This document shows, in pieces, positions 1-6,601 of a DNA stretch of 9,185 nt (its first letter is position 1; every line of letters starts with the position of its first letter). Source of the stretch: Clostridiales bacterium (GTDB taxonomy: Bacteria > Bacillota > Clostridia > Monoglobales > Firm-18); assembly GCA_031255355.1 (NCBI GenBank), contig JAIRSR010000007.1:1-9185 (forward strand), given 5' to 3'. A model generated the notes under the pieces. It did not search any database and had not been told where the DNA came from. It saw nothing but the letters and a program-made list of their open reading frames with translations. Made by a program: the position numbers and the translations under genes.

Positions 1-1023
1 TATGTTTCGCCCACGCTGGTCAAGCGGTTCCGCTTGAAAACAGGGGATGCTATTATGGGAATCGCGCGGTTACAGCGGGATAACGAGCGGTTTAAGGCGT
101 TGCTGTTCGTCACCACCGTCAACGGCGACAAGCCGGAATCCGCGCTGCGCCGCACGTCCTTTGAGCATTTAACGCCGATTTATCCCGATAAGCGTATGCA
201 CTTAGAGCGCAAGCAGACTAATTTTGCTATGCGTTTGATCGACCTCATCGCGCCGATCGGCTGCGGACAGCGGGGCATTATCGTATCGCCGCCGAAAGCG
301 GGGAAAACCACCTTGCTGAAGCAGGTTGCAAACAGTATCGAGGCGAACCACCCCGACGCGGAACTGATTGTGCTTCTGATCGATGAGCGTCCCGAGGAAG
401 TGACGGATATGCGGCGCAGTATCAGCGGCGATGTGATTTATTCCACGTTCGACGAGGAACCCGTGCATCATATCCGCGTCGCGGAAATGGTGCTGGAGCG
501 GGCAATGCGCTTGGTCGAGCATAAAAAAGACGTGGTTATTTTGTTGGATAGTATAACAAGGCTCGCGCGGGCGTATAATTTAACTATAACGCCGACGGGC
601 CGCACACTTTCGGGCGGGTTGGACCCGGGTGCGCTGAACAAGCCGAAAAAGTTTTTCGGCGCGGCGCGGAATATCGAAAACGGCGGGAGTTTGACCATCC
701 TCGCCACGGCGTTAATCGAGACGGGCAGCAGAATGGACGATGTGATTTTTGAGGAGTTCAAGGGTACGGGCAACATGGAAGTGCATTTAGACCGTAAATT
801 ACAGGAAAAACGCATTTTCCCCGCGATTGACATCAATAAATCGGGTACGCGGAAAGAGGACCTCCTGTTGACGCAAAAGGAATTGGAAGCGGTTTGGGGC
901 ATCCGAAAGGCAATGCACAATCAGCCTGTCGCCGAAGTGACGGAAACGTTAATCGCGCGTCTGATCGCGACAAAGACCAACGCGGATTTTGTCGAGAGCA
1001 TCAATTATATTTTCGGAAGGTAG
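1..1023 (+). CDS. rho: Transcription termination factor Rho (5' end outside window)
   Basis: Rho is the hexameric RNA-dependent ATPase/translocase that ends transcription of untranslated RNA. The reading frame is open from base 1 (first residues YVSPTLVKRF) and supplies about 340 residues to the TAG stop, so roughly the first 80 or more residues, including most of the N-terminal RNA-binding (primary site) domain, lie outside. Visible motifs in window residue numbers are: Walker A PPKAGKTT (about 97-104), the LLIDERPEEVTDM segment (about 125-137), Walker B VVILLDSITRLARAYN (about 178-193), the Q-loop region SGGLDPGALNKPKKFFGAAR (about 204-223), and the C-terminal EEFKGTGNMEVHLDRK and FPAIDINKSGTRKEDLL blocks. 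All catalytic blocks look intact and collinear with E. coli Rho. The TTG at base 34 is only an internal codon, not the start. The next gene begins 6 bases after the stop and its Shine-Dalgarno sequence lies in the last codons of rho, so the two are probably cotranscribed. Identification is near certain. Confidence 0.98.
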   Translation, partial: YVSPTLVKRFRLKTGDAIMGIARLQRDNERFKALLFVTTVNGDKPESALRRTSFEHLTPIYPDKRMHLERKQTNFAMRLIDLIAPIGCGQRGIIVSPPKAGKTTLLKQVANSIEANHPDAELIVLLIDERPEEVTDMRRSISGDVIYSTFDEEPVHHIRVAEMVLERAMRLVEHKKDVVILLDSITRLARAYNLTITPTGRTLSGGLDPGALNKPKKFFGAARNIENGGSLTILATALIETGSRMDDVIFEEFKGTGNMEVHLDRKLQEKRIFPAIDINKSGTRKEDLLLTQKELEAVWGIRKAMHNQPVAEVTETLIARLIATKTNADFVESINYIFGR

Positions 1024-1029
1024 ATCAAT

Positions 1030-1902
1030 ATGCGGAAAACGGCGGGAAACGCCATAGGGATCTTATCGGCGATCGTGCTTGCGGTCAACCTCGTGTTCGT
1101 TACCACAAAGAGCGAGGGAACCGCCGACGTCAGAGTGCCGGTGATTTTATACCATAATATCGTGGACAGCCTCGCGGGGCAAGACCTTTTGGTCAGCATA
1201 ACCCCGGATACGTTCCGCGCTCATATGACTGCCCTCAAAAACGCGGGCTACACGGGCATTACCTTTGACGAGTATTACGATTACGTCAACGGCGGCGGGG
1301 GCTTGCCGGAAAAGCCCGTCATCATCACGCTGGACGACGGATACCTCAGTAATTATCAGTACGCGTGGCCGATTTTGCGGTCGCTGGGCATGAAAGCGAC
1401 GATCTTCATCGTCACAAGCACCGTGGGCGCGTCCACAGGCGTATCGTACCCCCATTTCACTTGGGAACAGGCGCGGGAAATGGAGCAAAGCGGCGTGATC
1501 GATATACAGTCGCACTCTCATTCCCACGAGGAAATCCCCGCGATGGACGACGCGGCGGTTGTGCGGGAACTGCGCCTTTCAAAGTATCTGATCGAGGAAA
1601 ACCTCGGCAAGGAGTGCCGCTATTTCGCCTACCCTTACGGTATGTATGACGAACGCGCCCTAAGCGCGGCAAGCGCGGCGGGGTACCGTTTGCAATGCCT
1701 GTTGGGGAACAGCGGCTATAACACAAAGGACACCCCGGCGGAAAAACTGCGGCGCATCACCGTTTGGGGCGATAGAAGCGGGGAATCGCTTGCGGAGTTG
1801 GTGGAGGAAACTGTGCGGGGCAATCCGTTCGGCGAGCCGGAGGAAATTGTGCAAGAGGAATTTGTTCAAGACGAAACAGAGGAATCGCCCGGGTCGGAAT
1901 AA
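1030..1902 (+). CDS. Polysaccharide deacetylase (CE4/NodB family), membrane-anchored or secreted
   Basis: A 290-residue protein of the carbohydrate esterase 4 family, whose members remove N-acetyl (or similar) groups from peptidoglycan or other surface polysaccharides using a divalent metal. An uncleaved anchor or signal peptide spans residues 7-25 (AIGILSAIVLAVNLVFV). The NodB fold starts with VPVILYHNIV (36-45). CE4 motif 1 is TLDDGY (D102, D103: base and metal ligand), motif 2 is SHSHSH (H162 and H166 as metal ligands) and motif 3 is FAYPYG (199-204). The usual last motif with a catalytic histidine is not evident; the corresponding region reads LRRITVWGDRSGESL. The C-terminus (about 265-290) is an acidic Glu-rich tail of unknown role. 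The ATG at 1030 is preceded by GGAAGGTAG at the end of rho. The substrate cannot be told from sequence; peptidoglycan is a guess based on family and export. Its last 37 bases overlap the convergent ligase gene. Confidence 0.9.
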   Translation: MRKTAGNAIGILSAIVLAVNLVFVTTKSEGTADVRVPVILYHNIVDSLAGQDLLVSITPDTFRAHMTALKNAGYTGITFDEYYDYVNGGGGLPEKPVIITLDDGYLSNYQYAWPILRSLGMKATIFIVTSTVGASTGVSYPHFTWEQAREMEQSGVIDIQSHSHSHEEIPAMDDAAVVRELRLSKYLIEENLGKECRYFAYPYGMYDERALSAASAAGYRLQCLLGNSGYNTKDTPAEKLRRITVWGDRSGESLAELVEETVRGNPFGEPEEIVQEEFVQDETEESPGSE

Positions 1903-3221
1903 TCCGCGATTACGGCTTCGATTGGTTCACCGTTTTTCAGCCGTGTCAGCGTTTCCCGCGCGGGGCAAACGCCGCGCCTTGCGCGTTCATACAGGGGCGA
2001 AAGGAATTGTTCCTCACCCTTTCCGCGCTGTTTTAAGCCGCGTTCGGCAAGTTGTACGAACCGCAGCGCAAAATCAGGGGGAACGCCGTCGTCTTGCCGT
2101 GTTTGCGAGGTAATGACGCGGTTTCTAAGAGCCGTGGTAGTGACGTGCGGCAAAATATTTTTCAGCAGATTTTCCGCATCCTCAATCCGGTAGAGCAGCC
2201 CGAGGGAAAAGGCGGCGGGCGCGAACGCGGCGCATAGCGGCTGTGCGCAGTCGCTTCGGACTTCCAACGTTCCCCGCGCGGTGATTTCTATGTTTCTGAA
2301 CGACAAAAATTGTTCGATGTCCCGCGCTTTTGCGCCGTATTCCGCGTTTTCAAAGTACTGCCCGAGCGGTACGGGGGAAAAGGCGGCGTACTGCCCTCCG
2401 CGCAGTTTGTTGAACATTTTTCTGTTTAGAAAACTTTGGATTACATCGTCAACGGAACGATAGGTTTCGTCTACCTTCCCCGTGTTGGGGAACGCGCTGC
2501 CCTCCCATAAAAAGTCGCGGTAGCAAAGGACTTCCGGGGTGCTTCCGTCAGGAACGATCCCCGACGGAAGCACCCCGCGCGGAACGGAAGCGGGCGATTC
2601 CGCGTCCCAAACCGCCGCGTTGGAAAACAACGCCGCCCGCACAAAATCCAACCGCGCGAACAGCGTCGCGGCGGCGGGCAACTCCCTCAAATTCACGTCC
2701 AAGTGCGTTTGCGCGGACGATACATAGGCGGGAAAGTCCGGCGCGTTATGCCGCGCGGGGAAGCCGCGCAAATAGCCGTCCACCATGTTGTACACAGGGT
2801 AATCCACATGCGACGGCGTAAGAACCCGCCTGTAGGGGTGCAAGCCCATGCCCGTCAGCAAGTGGTTATGTTGTTTCAAAAAATTTTGCGCCGTGTTGAA
2901 GTATCCGTAAAACCGCCGCGCGATTGCGCAAAGGTCGTCGCCGTGGCGCAAGGCGAACTCGAAATTATTATAGGAATTGTCAAAGGACAGCACGTCCCCG
3001 CAAGCGTTTGCAATGAACGCGCCGGTTCCGTTCCGCGTTGTTTCCTCTGTTTGGAAGCCGTTTCGCAAAAAGTGTGAGAGAAGTCCGTTCGCGACGCTTT
3101 CCTCCACAGGCTTTTTTGCCGCGTTGAGCAAGGGGAATTCCAACTCTACGCCGACGATTCCCCGCTCTTTTTCCGCAAACCGATCTATAAAGCGTTGCTT
3201 TACAAGCGCGTAGGCGTTCAT
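1866..3221 (-). CDS. Glutamate-cysteine ligase (GCS2)-like carboxylate-amine ligase
   Basis: A 451-residue cytoplasmic protein with no signal or membrane segment. It resembles the GCS2 family, ATP-dependent carboxylate-amine ligases of glutamine-synthetase-like fold that join the Glu gamma-carboxylate to cysteine (first step of glutathione synthesis) or to another amine. Recognisable blocks are GVELEFPLL (24-32, metal-binding glutamates), SYNNFEFAL (83-91), SSAQTHLDVN (168-177), CYRDFLWEGS (233-242) and TARGTLEVRSDCAQP (314-328). The family call rests on this motif order; the true amine substrate is uncertain and gamma-glutamylcysteine is only the default. Its ATG overlaps the stop of the upstream surface-protein gene as ATGA (3218-3221) and follows AGGGGGGCG, so translation is probably coupled. 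No glutathione synthetase (gshB) is nearby. Two oddities are a perfect palindrome in frame at residues 215-229 and a C-terminus (last 11 codons plus stop) antisense to the end of the deacetylase gene. Confidence 0.75.
   Translation of the reverse strand: MNAYALVKQRFIDRFAEKERGIVGVELEFPLLNAAKKPVEESVANGLLSHFLRNGFQTEETTRNGTGAFIANACGDVLSFDNSYNNFEFALRHGDDLCAIARRFYGYFNTAQNFLKQHNHLLTGMGLHPYRRVLTPSHVDYPVYNMVDGYLRGFPARHNAPDFPAYVSSAQTHLDVNLRELPAAATLFARLDFVRAALFSNAAVWDAESPASVPRGVLPSGIVPDGSTPEVLCYRDFLWEGSAFPNTGKVDETYRSVDDVIQSFLNRKMFNKLRGGQYAAFSPVPLGQYFENAEYGAKARDIEQFLSFRNIEITARGTLEVRSDCAQPLCAAFAPAAFSLGLLYRIEDAENLLKNILPHVTTTALRNRVITSQTRQDDGVPPDFALRFVQLAERGLKQRGKGEEQFLSPLYERARRGVCPARETLTRLKNGEPIEAVIADYSDPGDSSVSS
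2535..2577. repeat. Perfect inverted repeat, 15-bp arms, inside the ligase gene
   Basis: Arms CGGGGTGCTTCCGTC (2535-2549) and GACGGAAGCACCCCG (2563-2577) are exact reverse complements separated by 13 bases. A short GGA/TCC pair within the loop could extend the stem. The stem falls in frame and encodes residues 215-229 of the ligase (GVLPSGIVPDGSTPE region), between the SNAAVW and RDFLWE blocks. There is no T-run on either side, so it is not an intrinsic terminator. It may be a small palindromic element or an mRNA hairpin; see findings. Confidence 0.85.
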
Positions 3222-5299
3222 TTGCGCGCCCCCCTGTTCAGATAGTTGTAAATCATGACGAGCGCGTCCGCGTTGGTCAGATAGCGGCGCGGATAAAAAT
3301 AACCGTCACTGCCCGAAACCAACCGAAGCCCTCTGGCAAGCGCGACATAGCCGTACAGCGGACGGCGGATTTCTTGCGCGTCCGCAAAGGGCATTTTGAA
3401 AATATCTTGCAATTCCGCAACGTTTTTGTAGCCGACGACGCGCAGCAGGTACTTTACGGCATCCTCGCGCGTTACGCCGCTCCCCGGCTGTACCTCCGCG
3501 GCGGTGAGTACCCCCTCCGTGACGAACGCGTTGTAAATCATCGCGGTATCCTCGTCCGTGACGCCGCCGATTTTCACGGACGCGGCGGGAATGGCGTTCG
3601 GCGACACGGACGCTAACAGGACGATATAATCCTTTTGCGGAATATCGCCGTCCAGCAAGACGTTCCCCTCTGACACGAAGACGTCACAATCGGCGAGGAT
3701 TGTCGCGTGTTTTTCGGCGTAATGCCCCCGCAAGCCTATGTAGGAAAGAGAGGTTTTCGGCTTCGCGGGCGCACCGTTATACGTCAGAATCACGCCCGAG
3801 GACGCGTCAATGATCGCGGGAACTTGCGGATTCACCATATACACCAAATTCGCGGTATCGTCCGAGGTGCGCGTGTACATCAGATGCAGGCCGATTTGAT
3901 TGAAAAAGATTTCATACGCCGCGTTGCGGTTGATTACGTCCGTCGGGTCGGGAAACGGCGCGTCGTCCCATACGGAGGACATGGAAATAATTTCCCCGCG
4001 CGGATTGATGACAAACTGAATACTGTTGCTTTTGTACGGTACGCCGCTTACAACGCGCTCGAACAGCATATACACCACGCCGTCCCGCGTTTCGGTCACG
4101 GGCGGCGCAAGCCCGGGCGTGTAGCCGTTCATGTATTTTTTCAAAAAGTTATTCGCGGTCGCCGAGGCGGTCGCCGCGTCCACAGGAGGCTCCGCCGTGG
4201 GTTCCCGCGTGCTATCGTTCATAAAGCCGATTAACGCCAGCGTCCGCGCGTTGAGCGTCACAGAGGCGGTTCGCGCGTCTTTTGTGAAAGTGACGGTGAT
4301 GAGGACTTCGCCGTTGGGATCCCTGTAATACTTCGCTTGCTCCGCCGAGTAATCGCCGCTGATGTTCAGTTCGGGAAGTTTGCGGATATACCGTTGCGCT
4401 TCGTTCCCCGAAACGAGATTTTCCGGCTCCGTTGCGCCGCCGCGCGCGGGGGCGGCGGAAATCGCGGCACTTTCGTAGAGCGCGAGTTGTTCACGGTAAT
4501 TTTCCGACTGGGGGGCGGGTCTGCCGTTCACCGCGCCGCCCGATACCGCGTCCAAAGAGCCTGTGTTGGACGGCACGTACACCAAATACGGCGCCGCTTT
4601 GCCGTTTTCCGTCTTTTTATGATAGCGCAGGCTAAGCCCGATATTTTCCTTAAAAAACTCCTCCGCTTGCGTTTGCGGGACAATCTCCCGCGCGGGGGCG
4701 AACTGTATACCGTCCTCCCACACACGGCTGTACCGCGTAACACCGCCCGTTTGCGCGTCCACCCAAACGCTGACGCTGTTCGCGGCGTAGGAAATGCCGT
4801 ACTCACTTCGGGTGAAGCGAATGGCGTAGCCCGACGGCACGTCGTTACTGTAGGTGTTGGTGTACGACCTTGTGTTCAGACGGCTGAAAATATCGGCGGC
4901 GGCGTTTCGCGCGAAGTTTACGGCGATTTCCGCCGCGCGTGTTTTGGACACGGCGGGCAAACGCTTCCCTTGTTCCGCGTCGTGCACCGCCGGGTTCATG
5001 AAGTAGTCAAAGATAACGCCGCCGCCGTCCGAAACGACTTGGGCGAACGCGCCCGCGCGTGATTGAAACTCTATGCTGTAGCGTCCGTTGCCGTCACTGT
5101 GCGCGTTGTGCGCGTCAAATCCCGCGAGGGCGGGAATGTGTGCGCGGATTTTCTCCGCCAAACCTGTGGGTAAAACGTCCGTCGGAAGTGGAGCGGCGTT
5201 CAAAGAAACGCCCGCCGCAGTCTGCGGCGCGTCGTCGGCAACCACCCCGCCAAGGGGGAGCGCAAGTGCTATCATTAAGAAAAAAACTGACTTTTTCAC
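3218..5299 (-). CDS. Exported protein with two YcdB/YcdC-type repeats and C-terminal SLH-like region
   Basis: A 693-residue secreted protein of unknown biochemical role. I chose GTG at 5299 because it follows GGGGTGAT at good spacing and opens directly into a signal peptide (KKSVFFLMIALALPLGGVVA, likely cut before DD). The ATG at 5320 has no Shine-Dalgarno and lies almost on the predicted transcript start. Numbering from that ATG, residues 55-260 and 300-512 form two copies of one module: SVSVWVDAQTGGVTRYSRVW (182-201) matches SIQFVINPRGEIISMSSVW (433-451), and FFKENIGLSLRYH (222-234) matches FFNQIGLHLMYTR (472-484). This is the PepSY-like YcdB/YcdC architecture. Residues 524-697 resemble three degenerate SLH domains (YIGLRGHYAEKHATIL; VTREDAVKYLLRVVGY; MPFADAQEIRRPLYGYVALA), which commonly bind secondary cell-wall polymers. 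It is followed by the ligase gene through an ATGA overlap. A surface-anchored, protease-modulating or wall-associated role is inference only. Confidence 0.8.
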   Translation of the reverse strand: MKKSVFFLMIALALPLGGVVADDAPQTAAGVSLNAAPLPTDVLPTGLAEKIRAHIPALAGFDAHNAHSDGNGRYSIEFQSRAGAFAQVVSDGGGVIFDYFMNPAVHDAEQGKRLPAVSKTRAAEIAVNFARNAAADIFSRLNTRSYTNTYSNDVPSGYAIRFTRSEYGISYAANSVSVWVDAQTGGVTRYSRVWEDGIQFAPAREIVPQTQAEEFFKENIGLSLRYHKKTENGKAAPYLVYVPSNTGSLDAVSGGAVNGRPAPQSENYREQLALYESAAISAAPARGGATEPENLVSGNEAQRYIRKLPELNISGDYSAEQAKYYRDPNGEVLITVTFTKDARTASVTLNARTLALIGFMNDSTREPTAEPPVDAATASATANNFLKKYMNGYTPGLAPPVTETRDGVVYMLFERVVSGVPYKSNSIQFVINPRGEIISMSSVWDDAPFPDPTDVINRNAAYEIFFNQIGLHLMYTRTSDDTANLVYMVNPQVPAIIDASSGVILTYNGAPAKPKTSLSYIGLRGHYAEKHATILADCDVFVSEGNVLLDGDIPQKDYIVLLASVSPNAIPAASVKIGGVTDEDTAMIYNAFVTEGVLTAAEVQPGSGVTREDAVKYLLRVVGYKNVAELQDIFKMPFADAQEIRRPLYGYVALARGLRLVSGSDGYFYPRRYLTNADALVMIYNYLNRGARK

Positions 5300-5302
5300 A
5301 CA

Positions 5303-5310
5303 ATCACCCC
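5303..5310 (-). promoter_or_regulatory. Shine-Dalgarno that sets the GTG start of the SLH/YcdB gene
   Basis: On the minus strand GGGGTGAT lies just upstream of GTG (5299-5297) and pairs well with the 16S 3' end. The upstream in-frame ATG (5320-5318) is preceded only by AT-rich sequence without purine-rich pairing. This favours the GTG start and removes seven residues (MVVRGDC) in front of the signal peptide. Confidence 0.65.
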
Positions 5311-5334
5311 GGACCACCATACAAATATATTACC

Positions 5335-5363
5335 ATTATAAACTATTTAAGGCGGAATCACAA
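5335..5363 (-). promoter_or_regulatory. Sigma-A-type promoter for the SLH/YcdB-ligase pair
   Basis: Read on the minus strand, TTGTGA (5363-5358; 4 of 6 to TTGACA) is followed by a 17-base spacer and a perfect TATAAT (5340-5335). A transcript would begin near 5328, about 29 bases before the GTG start, enough for the Shine-Dalgarno. It sits in the 81-base gap after the spoVV stop, so the surface protein and the ligase can be expressed in growing cells separately from spoVV. Confidence 0.65.
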
Positions 5364-5380
5364 TAACCGTCCGGTATTTG

Positions 5381-6520
5381 TCATTTACATTTAACATTGC
5401 GGCGCGGCGGCTTCACCCGAACAAACCGAAGCCGCCTGACGGCATACGCCAACGCGGGCAGGCTCAAAGCGGCGGCGGCGGTCAGCGTCAGCATCAACGC
5501 CCACCGCCACGCTTCGGGGGAGGAGGGCGCTCTGTCCGCGAACACGGGCGCGGCAAGGGGAATATGGGTCAGCAGCATGGCGTACAGTCCCGCGAACGCG
5601 GATTGCAGCAGTTTCGCGCCGACGAAAACAGCGGGGTTTAGTCCGCTTTTTGCAAGGATTCCCGTCACTTGCAGCAGGACGGAAACGCCCGACCACGCGA
5701 GGAGCATGGAAATCAAAACGATTTTGAACCCCCCTGCGGGCAGTGCGGCAAGCCGTTCCGCGCCGCTCGTGATTTCAAACACGCCGAAGCCCATCGCCCG
5801 CGCCGCGTCCGCCGTCAGACCGAAAACGCCGCACAGCCGCCGCACAAGCCAAATAACGCCGAAACGCTCTAACACCGAGGTAAAGGCACTGAAAAACACG
5901 ATAAAGCCGCAAACGTATAACATCAGTTCGGCGGACGCGCGAATCGCGGAGGATAAGACGCTTCCGACGGACGTTCCCGCCGTTTTTGACATACGGTATG
6001 CCGCGCACGGGAGGGTCATGCGCTCATTTTTTTTATAAAAGCGGAACACAATCCCCACGCTAAGCGCGGATAAAATATGAATGACGTACAGCAAAATCCC
6101 CGCCGCGCGGGAGTGCAGCAGACCCGCGCCCACTGCGCCGACGATGAACAACGGCCCGGAGTTGTTGCAAAAGCAGACGACGCGCTGCGCTTCCGCTTTG
6201 GTACACAGATTTTGTTCGTACAAATCCGCGCCGCACTGCGCCCCCAGCGGGTAGCCGCTTAAAATGCCGAGGACGAACGCGACCCCCGCGCTGCCCGGCA
6301 CGTTGAACAGAGGGCGCATAACGCCGCCGCACCACACGCCTAACCGCCGCGCCGCCCCGGTTTCGATTAGGAGTTTCGCGCATACGAAAAACGGAAACAG
6401 CGACGGGATTACAATGTCCGCGCAAAGGTGCAACCCCCTTGCCGCGCCCGCGAGACAGCGGGTAGGGTCCGAGGCAAGCCCCGCGACCGTCAGCGCGGCG
6501 AACGCCGCCAAAATTTTCAT
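5381..6520 (-). CDS. ylbJ: Sporulation integral membrane protein SpoVV/YlbJ
   Basis: A 379-residue polytopic membrane protein of the nucleoside-recognition (Gate) type, YlbJ family. In Bacillus subtilis the protein (SpoVV) is made in the mother cell and is needed for dipicolinic acid to reach the forespore across its outer membrane. Family signatures include IVIPSLFPFFVCAKLLIETG (36-55), GILSGYPLGAQ (85-95) and FCNNSGPLFIVGAVG (117-131). Hydrophobic segments recur along the length (about 1-15, 80-97, 122-136, 141-160, 198-213, 266-288 and 341-360). The ATG at 6520 is preceded by GGGGGGACGGA. An in-frame ATG 18 codons upstream (6574) would add a charged, tyrosine-rich stretch with no ribosome site, so it was not used. 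The gene is divergent from yqfC. A run of eight A at codons 162-165 (YKKN) stands out in this GC-rich gene. The length is near the family norm and there is no sign of decay. Confidence 0.88.
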   Translation of the reverse strand: MKILAAFAALTVAGLASDPTRCLAGAARGLHLCADIVIPSLFPFFVCAKLLIETGAARRLGVWCGGVMRPLFNVPGSAGVAFVLGILSGYPLGAQCGADLYEQNLCTKAEAQRVVCFCNNSGPLFIVGAVGAGLLHSRAAGILLYVIHILSALSVGIVFRFYKKNERMTLPCAAYRMSKTAGTSVGSVLSSAIRASAELMLYVCGFIVFFSAFTSVLERFGVIWLVRRLCGVFGLTADAARAMGFGVFEITSGAERLAALPAGGFKIVLISMLLAWSGVSVLLQVTGILAKSGLNPAVFVGAKLLQSAFAGLYAMLLTHIPLAAPVFADRAPSSPEAWRWALMLTLTAAAALSLPALAYAVRRLRFVRVKPPRRNVKCK

Positions 6521-6601
6521 GATTCCGTCCCCCCTATCATAGAATATATATTCATAATGGTTGTAAATTTGCATAAATATTTAGTAATAGGGAGTGTTCG
6601 T
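6521..6601. promoter_or_regulatory. Divergent spoVV / yqfC intergenic regulatory region
   Basis: This 81-base AT-rich gap separates two divergently transcribed sporulation genes and must carry both promoters. It holds two perfect palindromes: GAATATATATTC (6542-6553) and TAAATATTTA (6574-6583), with centres 31 bases apart, about three helical turns. Both genes have purine-rich ribosome sites at the edges: GGGGGGACGGA for spoVV and AGGGAG (6589-6594) for yqfC. I found no convincing sigma-A promoter for spoVV. Confidence 0.6.
6552..6579 (+). promoter_or_regulatory. Possible sigma-E-like promoter for yqfC
   Basis: TCATAAT (6552-6558), a 13-base spacer and CATAAATA (6572-6579) loosely fit the sigma-E pattern of an ATA-containing -35 and a CATACA-type -10. 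A transcript would start about 15 bases before the ATG. yqfC and yqfD are under sigma-E control in Bacillus subtilis, which makes this plausible, but the -10 match is imperfect and AT-rich DNA gives such matches by chance. Confidence 0.35.

Noticed and set aside
34..36. TTG at base 34 as the start of rho
   Set aside because: The frame is open to base 1 and the residues before it (YVSPTLVKRFR) match the conserved Rho segment, so the real start is outside the window.
468..920. Minus-strand 150-codon open frame inside rho
   Set aside because: It lies opposite one of the most conserved parts of Rho and has no recognisable domain.
3707..4234. Plus-strand open frames of 175 codons (3707-4234) and 241 codons (4337-5062) within the SLH/YcdB gene
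   Set aside because: They are Arg/His/Val-rich shadows opposite a gene with a signal peptide, internal repeats and a promoter; no ribosome site or motif supports them.
5406..5436. Inverted repeat GGCGGCTTC / GAAGCCGCC near the 3' end of spoVV, a possible terminator
   Set aside because: It is a 9-bp stem with a 13-base loop inside the coding region, and on the minus strand it is followed by GCGCCGCAATG, not by a T-run. It may be a hairpin but is not an intrinsic terminator.
5174..5975. 15-base inverted match AACGTCCGTCGGAAG (5174-5188) / CTTCCGACGGACGTT (5961-5975)
   Set aside because: Both copies lie within unrelated coding frames about 790 bases apart. With this biased base composition one such match in 9 kb is not surprising.
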